This document shows, piece by piece, positions 7,817 to 11,739 of a DNA stretch of 11,739 bases. A program made the position numbers and the translations under genes. The stretch's first letter is position 1, and each line of letters begins with the position of its first letter. The notes beneath the pieces are model-generated. The model did no database searches. It saw only the letters and a program-made list of their open reading frames with translations, and was not told where the DNA came from. The DNA is from Oligoflexia bacterium (GTDB taxonomy: Bacteria; Bdellovibrionota; UBA1018; CAIMNF01), in contig CAIMNF010000406.1 of NCBI GenBank assembly GCA_903842755.1, positions 1 through 11,739 on the forward strand, given 5' to 3'.

Positions 7817-8179
7817 TTAAATCGCAGGCGCTAAAGAGCGAACCTTATCCACGATCACTTCAAAACCCTTAGGGTCGTGGATTGCAATTTCAGAAAGCAT
7901 CTTGCGGTTCAACGCAACTTTTGACTTCGTCATTGCATTGATAAAACGGCTATAGCTAATGTTATTGCCAGCAGTTGCAGCAGAAAGACGCGCAATCCAG
8001 AGTGTTCGGAAATCACGCTTTTTTACCCGACGGTCGCGGAATGCATAAACCCCTGCACGGTCCAAAAACTCCGACGTACGACGAATCTGGCTACCTAAGC
8101 CAAGAACCATACCTTCAGCTTTGTTACGAATCTTATTATGACGACGTCTGCGTTTAAATCCACGTTTTGCGCGAGGCAT
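7817..8179 (-). CDS. rplT: 50S ribosomal protein L20
   Basis: The product is a 120-residue L20 protein, which binds 23S rRNA early in 50S assembly. The second half is typical: YAFRDRRVKKRDFRTLWIARLSAA (45-68), NNISYSRFINAM, and SEIAIHDPKGF near the end. The N-terminal arm starts MPRAKRGFKRRRRHNKI. Residues 21-35 (AEGMVLGLGSQIRRT) replace the usual KGYxGxRSRxYR-type stretch, so this arm is divergent. GGAG (8185-8188) lies 5 bp before the ATG, giving a good start. The gene follows rpmI by 82 bp. In E. coli and Bacillus, L20 represses its own operon through leader RNA; whether that holds here cannot be seen. Confidence 0.97.
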   Translation of the reverse strand: MPRAKRGFKRRRRHNKIRNKAEGMVLGLGSQIRRTSEFLDRAGVYAFRDRRVKKRDFRTLWIARLSAATAGNNISYSRFINAMTKSKVALNRKMLSEIAIHDPKGFEVIVDKVRSLAPAI

Positions 8180-8201
8180 ACTTACTCCAAATGTTACAAA
8201 C

Positions 8202-8226
8202 CTGCGAACAAACCGCAGTTTTTTTT
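8202..8226 (+). terminator. Small GC hairpin followed by T8, plus-strand orientation
   Basis: In the rpmI-rplT gap, CTGCG (8202-8206) and CGCAG (8214-8218) form a 5-bp stem with a 7-nt loop, followed by eight T (8219-8226). In this orientation it looks like a weak intrinsic terminator for antisense transcription; on the operon strand the U-tract is on the wrong side. The same hairpin, read in the mRNA just before rplT, could instead affect translation. The stem is short, so confidence is low. Confidence 0.25.
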
Positions 8227-8261
8227 AAAAATTACCCACTCTTGAAAAATTAAATCAAAAC

Positions 8262-8459
8262 CTACACGCCGTAAGGCATGCACTTACGAACGTGCTTGGC
8301 ATCGCCATCACACATATAAGCACCGTGACGACCGCCCAACATTCCTTCGTTCGATTTCTTGCTGAGCAAGTGGCGTCTTCCCGCTTTATTGAACTTAACT
8401 TTTCCTGTCGCCGTAAAGCGAAACCGTTTAGCTGCAGCTTTTTTTGTTTTCAATTTCAT
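8262..8459 (-). CDS. rpmI: 50S ribosomal protein L35
   Basis: The product is a 65-residue L35. The N-terminus MKLKTKKAAAKRFRFTATGK and RRHLLSKK (28-35) are clear family signatures, and the end DAKHVRKCMPYG matches the usual DAKRVKRLLPY. The middle-to-C-terminal segment 36-52 (SNEGMLGGRHGAYMCDG) lacks the basic RKRxLRK stretch of typical L35 and is rich in Gly and Met. The frame extends to ATG 8498, but I start at 8459 because the family begins at MK(M/L)KTKK and the extra 13 residues are hydrophobic and unlike L35. No strong ribosome binding site is present, so translation may be coupled to neighbours. It lies in the canonical infC-rpmI-rplT order, with one extra gene between infC and rpmI. 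Confidence 0.93.
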   Translation of the reverse strand: MKLKTKKAAAKRFRFTATGKVKFNKAGRRHLLSKKSNEGMLGGRHGAYMCDGDAKHVRKCMPYGV

Positions 8460-8518
8460 AGAGGTTACGACGTTACTCAATAATATTAAAATGATCAAGA
8501 GAGAACTTTACACACTTT

Positions 8519-9034
8519 TTAAAAAAAGTGATGAATCACTGCTTTTAGGACTTGTCCTATCAAAACTTTAAACGAATTTCCCATCACAATAAACGGAACA
8601 ATCAGCAAAGCACCCCACCAAAAGACCGTTCCTACCCACAATTGCACCCAAAGCCGCCTTATCCAAGTAGAGACTTTCGTGAGTCGCCAAGACTTAAACG
8701 TCCAGATGACAATCACCCAGAGCGCCTCATATCCAAAAAGCGTGCTCGCCAAATGGTCTTGATGGGATAACTCCGTCAACGCCGCCTTAAATTGCGGATC
8801 CCCCACTACTGCAAGCGTAGCTTGAGTGAGCGGATGATTCCACGTAGCTTCAATGTCTTTGTAGCTTTTAAAAAAAGAAGGGTTAAGGGCTTGAAACCAC
8901 TCTTCCACCTCTTTAGGCATATGAAGCTCTTTGGGTGCGTAGGGGTCTACACTCGTAATGCCTTCACCCGCACTTCCCCCCGCATTCGCAGGTGAGCCTT
9001 GCGAAACCGCAGAATGAGCGTTTGGTCCTGCCAT
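8519..9034 (-). CDS. Small membrane protein of unknown function inserted between infC and rpmI
   Basis: The product has 171 residues. The N-terminal 30 residues are Gly/Ala/Ser-rich and disordered-looking. A soluble segment (about 31-95, KEVEEWFQALNPSFFKSYKD) follows. Then there are two hydrophobic helices at about 99-116 (LFGYEALWVIVIWTFKSW) and 129-151 (WVQLWVGTVFWWGALLIVPF), separated by a basic loop (RLTKVSTWIRRL). The positive loop suggests it lies in the cytoplasm with both flanks outside, but this is inference. The ATG shares one base with the infC stop (TAATG), so translation is probably coupled to IF3. I recognise no family. Its fixed place inside a ribosomal operon hints at a role in, or dosage linked to, translation, but nothing in the sequence proves this. 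It could also be an unrelated passenger. Confidence 0.85.
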   Translation of the reverse strand: MAGPNAHSAVSQGSPANAGGSAGEGITSVDPYAPKELHMPKEVEEWFQALNPSFFKSYKDIEATWNHPLTQATLAVVGDPQFKAALTELSHQDHLASTLFGYEALWVIVIWTFKSWRLTKVSTWIRRLWVQLWVGTVFWWGALLIVPFIVMGNSFKVLIGQVLKAVIHHFF

Positions 9035-9696
9035 TATTTTTTCTTAGCTTGAGGGTTCGGCCCCAAGATCACGATCAGCTTTTTACCTTCCAATTTAGGA
9101 GGCGAATCGATGATCGCAATATCTTTTAAGGATTCAATCACGTGCGCAATCATTTTATGACCGGGCTCTGTGTGGGCAATTTCGCGGCCCCGAAACAGAA
9201 CCGTGATTTTTACTTTATCGCCGTCTTCTAGGAAACCGCGAGTGTTTCGAATTTTATACTCTAAATCGTGTTCGTCTGTGTTGGGTCGGAGTTGAATTTC
9301 TTTGACCTTTACGACCACTTGATTTTTCCGCGCTACGGCTTCTTTTTTCTTTTTCTCGTACTTAAATTTCCCGTAATCACAAATTTTACAGACCGGAGGA
9401 TTTGCAGTCGCCGCAACTTCCATCAAATCAAGGCCTTTATCGCGCGCCATTTGCAGCGCCTGCGAGGTCGGCACAATGCCCACTTGGCCTCCATTTTCAT
9501 CAATCAGACGAACATTGGGCACACGGATGCGTTCATTAAGACGGACATCGTCTTTATCATCTTTGTTTCCATAAGTTCGTTCACGAGGGGGGTAAGGACG
9601 GGGTGCACGAGGCACGATGGGGGCACGGGGTCCGCCGCCGCTGCCTGATGATCCACCAGCAGGGGGGGGAGCAGAATTTCCTGGTAAAAAAGCCAT
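9034..9696 (-). CDS. infC: Translation initiation factor IF-3 with N-terminal extension
   Basis: The product has 220 residues. The IF3 N domain is at about 52-122 (RLNERIRVPNVRLIDENGGQ, PPVCKICDYGKFKYEKKKK) and the C domain at about 128-216 (VKEIQLRPNTDEHDLEYKIR, KVKITVLFRGRE, LIVILGPNP). IF3 binds the 30S subunit, blocks premature 50S joining and checks the start codon and initiator tRNA. About 50 residues precede the N domain; they are rich in Pro, Gly, Ser and Arg and look disordered. Pro10-12 are encoded within a run of eight C. The start is ATG at 9696, not the rare AUU of the E. coli gene. An AGGAG at 9711-9715 lies 14 bp upstream, an unusually long spacing, with an in-frame TAA between. 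It heads the translation gene cluster. Confidence 0.95.
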   Translation of the reverse strand: MAFLPGNSAPPPAGGSSGSGGGPRAPIVPRAPRPYPPRERTYGNKDDKDDVRLNERIRVPNVRLIDENGGQVGIVPTSQALQMARDKGLDLMEVAATANPPVCKICDYGKFKYEKKKKEAVARKNQVVVKVKEIQLRPNTDEHDLEYKIRNTRGFLEDGDKVKITVLFRGREIAHTEPGHKMIAHVIESLKDIAIIDSPPKLEGKKLIVILGPNPQAKKK

Positions 9697-9740
9697 TGAG
9701 TTTTAGAGGTCTCCTATAAAGGTTATTCGTTTAATTTCTA

Positions 9741-9756
9741 TTGGCCATTTTGCCAA
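9741..9756 (-). promoter_or_regulatory. Inverted repeat in the presumed infC leader
   Basis: TTGGC (9741-9745) and GCCAA (9752-9756) flank a 6-nt loop and would form a small hairpin in the infC 5' untranslated RNA, about 45-60 nt before the start codon. Operons with infC-rpmI-rplT are often controlled by L20 binding to leader RNA. This hairpin is far simpler than known L20 leaders, so any regulatory role is speculation. Confidence 0.25.
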
Positions 9757-9766
9757 AGAAACGCCT

Positions 9767-9794
9767 ATTCTAAAGGGTTACCCATTTAACGCAA
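9767..9794 (-). promoter_or_regulatory. Candidate infC operon promoter
   Basis: On the minus strand, TTGCGT (9789-9794) and TAGAAT (9767-9772) are 16 bp apart. The -10 matches TATAAT at 5 of 6 positions; the -35 is poor (3 of 6). A perfect TTGACA lies at 9798-9803, but its spacing to TAGAAT is 25 bp. Transcription would start near 9760, giving a leader of about 60 nt. Confidence 0.3.
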
Positions 9795-9815
9795 GGGTGT
9801 CAAGGGGAGAAATTT

Positions 9816-9849
9816 AGTTGGGTAAGACGACAGTTGGGTGCTAAGACGA
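9816..9849. repeat. Imperfect direct repeat, two copies
   Basis: AGTTGGGTAAGACGA (9816-9830) recurs as AGTTGGGTGCTAAGACGA (9832-9849), differing by a 3-base insertion. It abuts the 17-bp tandem repeat, so the whole 9816-9893 stretch is repeat-derived. It may be slippage-generated spacer or an operator array. Confidence 0.6.
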
Positions 9850-9853
9850 ACGA

Positions 9854-9893
9854 CTTCGGTCATCATTCGGCTTCGGTCATCATTCGGCTTCGG
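9854..9893. repeat. 17-bp tandem repeat, about 2.35 copies
   Basis: The unit CTTCGGTCATCATTCGG occurs twice without mismatch (9854-9870, 9871-9887), followed by a partial third copy CTTCGG (9888-9893). Each copy starts with C-TTCG-G, which in plus-strand RNA would be a stable UUCG tetraloop closed by C-G, though the stems are only about 3 bp. There are no spacers, so it is not a CRISPR array. Confidence 0.8.
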
Positions 9894-9922
9894 CAGTTAT
9901 CAATTACCGCCGCTCCAATCCG

Positions 9923-9950
9923 TTTTCAATTTTTAAACATAAGGTATATA
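9923..9950 (+). promoter_or_regulatory. Candidate promoter for the repeat-protein genes at 9997 and 10524
   Basis: TTTTCA (9923-9928) and TATATA (9945-9950) are 16 bp apart; TATAAA at 9947-9952 is an alternative -10 at 18 bp. Each element matches sigma-70 at 4-5 of 6 positions. The start point would be near 9958, leaving a leader of about 40 nt before ATG 9997. The region is very AT-rich, so chance matches are likely. Confidence 0.35.
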
Positions 9951-9996
9951 AATAAATGTTTACTTTTTTGATCGGGTAATATAGAGTCCATCACAT

Positions 9997-10506
9997 ATGA
10001 ATAACAAAGTATTTCTGTTTTTTGCTCTAATAGGCCTATTCTCTCCGTTTGCAAACGCGAAGCATATTTGGGTGGTCAGCACCGTAAAACCAAAGGCGCT
10101 TTGTATAGCTTATGGCCATAATGAAAGTGATTGCGAACATCTTACTTTGCCTGAAGCGGTCTGCTTGGTTTCAGGCAACAATGTTTCAGAATGTCGAGGT
10201 TTTAACTTATCGGAAGCTGTCTGTGCTGCATCTGCCAGGCCCGTGCGCGATTGCACGAACCTTACACTTGCAGAAGCTTATTGTTACGCTTCTGCGGTTT
10301 CAGTTTCCGAGTGCGAGCATTTTTCGGAACAAGAGGGGCTTTGTGCGGCGAGCGCAACCCCAGTGCGTTATTGTTCTAATCTTAACCTATCAGAGGCGCT
10401 TTGCATGACCCATGGGATAACAGCCTCCGAGTGTACGAACTATTCTGGTTCTGAGGCGATGTGCCGAATTCATGGCAGAAACGCAAGCGATTGTTCTAAT
10501 TTTTAA
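9997..10506 (+). CDS. Exported cysteine-ladder repeat protein, paralogue 1
   Basis: The product has 169 residues. A signal peptide (NNKVFLFFALIGLFSPFANA, cleavage likely after Ala21) is followed by a 13-residue lead (KHIWVVSTVKPKA). Seven 20-residue repeats then start at residue 35; the last stops at its 15th residue. Every repeat has Cys at positions 2 and 12, so the 14 cysteines (36, 46 ... 166) are spaced exactly 10 apart and none lies elsewhere. Repeats end in LSEA-like motifs and contain S-(D/E)-C. The even cysteine count and export suggest disulfides in the periplasm or outside the cell. This copy is the most divergent of the three: several repeats lack the Tyr after the first Cys and the mid-repeat Gly. 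I recognise no family. The upstream TAGAGTCC...ATATG resembles the start context of the next gene, 17 bp downstream, which is probably co-transcribed. Confidence 0.88.
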   Translation: MNNKVFLFFALIGLFSPFANAKHIWVVSTVKPKALCIAYGHNESDCEHLTLPEAVCLVSGNNVSECRGFNLSEAVCAASARPVRDCTNLTLAEAYCYASAVSVSECEHFSEQEGLCAASATPVRYCSNLNLSEALCMTHGITASECTNYSGSEAMCRIHGRNASDCSNF

Positions 10507-10523
10507 TTTAGAGTGCGACGTAT

Positions 10524-11027
10524 ATGAAAAAATATTTTTTAGTTTTATCCATTTTAGTATTCGCTCAACTTGCGGAAGCAAAACGAATCCACTTTACGAG
10601 TGACGTTAGACCCAGAGCACTCTGCTACGCCAACAACGACTTGCCTGCAAACTGTGCAAACATGAACCTCGCAGAGGCACTCTGTTACGTTTCGGGCTTG
10701 CCAGCAAACAACTGCACTCACTTGAACCTTTCCGAAGCACTTTGTTATGTAGCAGGCGACCGTGCCTCCGATTGTACATCGATGAATATCTCCGAAGCGC
10801 ACTGTTATGCAGCTGGCGATAGCGCTTCCGATTGTAAAAACCTGTCAGAAGCGCAGGCGCTTTGTTACTCTTATGGTGACACCGCTGCAGATTGTAAAAA
10901 CATGAGCAATGCGGAGGCTCTTTGTTATACCTACGGCCATCCGGCATCCGATTGCAAAACCATGAATGCTTCGGCAGCCCTTTGTTACAGCGTCGGAAAG
11001 CCCGCATGGGCTTGTAGTAATTTATAG
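10524..11027 (+). CDS. Exported cysteine-ladder repeat protein, paralogue 2
   Basis: The product has 167 residues. The signal peptide MKKYFLVLSILVFAQLAEA is probably cleaved after Ala19. The mature 148 residues are a 13-residue lead (KRIHFTSDVRPRA) and seven 20-residue repeats from residue 33, the last ending at position 15. The consensus is LCYxxGxxASDCxNMxxSEA. The 14 cysteines (34, 44 ... 164) fall exactly every 10 residues. Ser/Asn before SEA looks like a helix cap, and G at position 6 like a helix end, so each unit may be a short helical hairpin. A beta-solenoid coil of 20 residues is another possibility. The function is unknown. It follows paralogue 1 by 17 bp with no promoter or terminator visible between, so both are likely in one transcript. 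There is no strong Shine-Dalgarno sequence; a TAGAGT sits at the same distance from ATG as in paralogue 1. Confidence 0.9.
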   Translation: MKKYFLVLSILVFAQLAEAKRIHFTSDVRPRALCYANNDLPANCANMNLAEALCYVSGLPANNCTHLNLSEALCYVAGDRASDCTSMNISEAHCYAAGDSASDCKNLSEAQALCYSYGDTAADCKNMSNAEALCYTYGHPASDCKTMNASAALCYSVGKPAWACSNL

Positions 11028-11046
11028 GAGTTCAATAGGAGGCCCG

Positions 11047-11085
11047 ATGGTCTCACTTCTGAATTATCCCGAAGCTGTTATTTGA
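11047..11085 (+). other. 12-codon ORF with perfect Shine-Dalgarno; possible decayed repeat
   Basis: AGGAGG (11037-11042) lies 4 bp before ATG 11047, the best ribosome binding site in the window, yet the frame encodes only MVSLLNYPEAVI. The end LNYPEAV resembles the repeat ends of paralogue 1 (LTLPEAVC), and the DNA around TTATCCCGAAGCTGT resembles the paralogue 1 segment TTATCGGAAGCTGT. It may be a relic of a lost repeat gene, a short regulatory peptide, or chance. Confidence 0.3.
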
Positions 11086-11113
11086 ATCTCCTAAAACTAT
11101 TTTAGTTTACATG

Positions 11114-11141
11114 TTGTGATTTTTTGCAATTATTATATAAT
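11114..11141 (+). promoter_or_regulatory. Probable sigma-70-type promoter of paralogue 3
   Basis: TTGTGA (11114-11119) and a perfect TATAAT (11136-11141) are 16 bp apart. The predicted start near 11148 leaves a leader of about 37 nt to ATG 11185. This is the best promoter match in the window and suggests the third paralogue is expressed on its own. Confidence 0.55.
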
Positions 11142-11184
11142 AACTATTTATTTTAGTTATTTTGTAGTGTATTTTGTGCCGTAA

Positions 11185-11688
11185 ATGAAAAAAAATATTT
11201 TAGTTTTATCCGTTCTCGTATTTACTCAACTTGCAGAAGCAAAACGCATTCATTTTTCGAGTGATGTCCACCCGCAAGCACTCTGCTACGCCTATGGAAA
11301 TCAAGCATCCGATTGCGCCAAGATGAGTCTTTCCGAAGCGCTTTGTTTTGTTTCGGGCAATCCGGCGAACTATTGTTCGAATATGTCATTGACCGAGTCT
11401 CTCTGCTTTATTACCGGCAACAAATACAGCTACTGTTCAAACATGAATATTTCAGGGGCACATTGTTTTACATCAGGTAACAATGCGAATTTGTGTACCC
11501 ACATGACCGAAGCTGAAGCCATTTGCTTTTCGTATGGGAATAATTCTGCAAATTGCTCTAATATGACGAACGCTGAAGCGCTTTGTTATTCTTTTGGCGT
11601 GCCGGCTTCCAATTGCACCCATCTGAACGCTTCCGAGGCGCTTTGCTTATCCCTGGGGAATAAAGCGAGCGATTGTTCGAATCTTTGA
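11185..11688 (+). CDS. Exported cysteine-ladder repeat protein, paralogue 3
   Basis: The product has 167 residues and the same plan as paralogue 2: signal peptide MKKNILVLSVLVFTQLAEA, lead KRIHFSSDVHPQA, then seven 20-residue repeats from residue 33 with 14 cysteines every 10 residues, ending SDCSNL. Its signal peptide and first repeat are nearly the same as those of paralogue 2 at both protein and DNA level (GCACTCTGCTACGCC is shared exactly), so the two come from a fairly recent duplication. It is richer in Asn (GNNAN, GNNSAN) and often has Phe where paralogue 2 has Tyr after the first Cys. Separated by 157 bp, it appears to have its own promoter. No terminator is visible in the 51 bp left after its stop, so further paralogues could follow outside the window. 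Function unknown. Confidence 0.9.
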   Translation: MKKNILVLSVLVFTQLAEAKRIHFSSDVHPQALCYAYGNQASDCAKMSLSEALCFVSGNPANYCSNMSLTESLCFITGNKYSYCSNMNISGAHCFTSGNNANLCTHMTEAEAICFSYGNNSANCSNMTNAEALCYSFGVPASNCTHLNASEALCLSLGNKASDCSNL

Positions 11689-11739
11689 TCGAGTATGCGG
11701 TCCATACCTTATATTCTGAAGCCAATTCTTGAAGTCTTC

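Larger units (their letters stand above)
9697..9996. other. 300-bp divergent intergenic region
   Basis: This non-coding stretch separates minus-strand infC from the plus-strand repeat-protein genes. It holds promoter-like elements for both sides, a short inverted repeat in the infC leader, an imperfect direct repeat, a 17-bp tandem repeat, and an AT-rich block (9921-9965). I see no RNA gene or credible ORF in it. Confidence 0.7.
9997..11688 (+). repeat. Tandem array of three paralogous repeat-protein genes
   Basis: Three same-strand genes encode proteins with mature parts of identical length (148 residues) and identical cysteine positions with no indel. Repeat number n in one protein matches repeat n in the others. 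For example, repeat 4 alone starts with His/Tyr-Cys in all three, and repeat 3 ends in NIS(E/G)A in two of them. The array therefore arose by copying a complete seven-repeat gene, not by separate repeat expansion. Confidence 0.85.

Noticed and set aside
8503..8530. CACTTTTT...AAAAAGTG inverted repeat at the end of the membrane gene considered as a terminator
   Set aside because: Almost no loop and A/T-only pairing apart from the ends; termination here would also cut off rpmI and rplT.
9268..9648. Plus-strand ORF (126 codons) opposite infC
   Set aside because: Shadow of infC; composition is explained by the complementary strand and there is no start signal.
9854..9893. Short repeats considered as a CRISPR array
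   Set aside because: The copies are directly adjacent with no spacers and are only 17 bp; it is a simple tandem repeat.
10606..11007. Long minus-strand ORF (133 codons) opposite paralogue 2
   Set aside because: It mirrors the repeat structure of the real plus-strand gene, lacks a ribosome binding site, and encodes an implausibly Arg/Cys/Asn-rich product.

Overview
The window reads as chromosomal DNA of a Gram-negative bacterium with moderate GC and AT-rich intergenic regions. The gene order infC - (membrane gene) - rpmI - rplT - pheS - pheT - ihfA - merR, an IHF alpha subunit, a glutathione-synthetase-like enzyme, a lipoprotein and several exported proteins fit Proteobacteria in the broad sense. 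The divergent ribosomal proteins and the extra genes make me lean towards a delta-type or Bdellovibrionota-like lineage. That placement is inference and needs a marker-gene tree.

Left part (1-3074): the start of a lipoprotein gene runs off the left edge on the minus strand. Divergent from it is a GshB-like ATP-grasp enzyme on the plus strand. Its 3' end overlaps by 14 bp the end of a convergent two-gene signalling operon on the minus strand: a single-domain response regulator followed by a receiver-histidine kinase fusion.

Middle (3152-9696): one long minus-strand run of translation genes, read right to left. infC (IF3) overlaps by one base a small two-helix membrane protein of unknown function. 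Then come rpmI (L35), rplT (L20), a 180-bp gap, pheS and pheT (4-bp overlap), ihfA with an acidic tail, and a MerR-type regulator. The essential housekeeping functions are clear. The membrane gene between infC and rpmI, and unusual segments in L35 and L20, are not standard.

Right part (9697-11739): a 300-bp divergent regulatory region carries a 17-bp tandem repeat and promoter-like elements. It leads into three tandem plus-strand paralogues that encode small exported proteins. After signal-peptide removal each has 148 residues: a 13-residue lead and 135 residues of seven 20-residue repeats, with a cysteine exactly every 10 residues (14 per protein, none elsewhere). I recognise no described family. 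This 'cysteine ladder' cluster is the best candidate here for something undescribed. The third gene has its own good sigma-70-like promoter. The gap before it holds a 12-codon ORF with a perfect ribosome binding site that resembles a decayed repeat.
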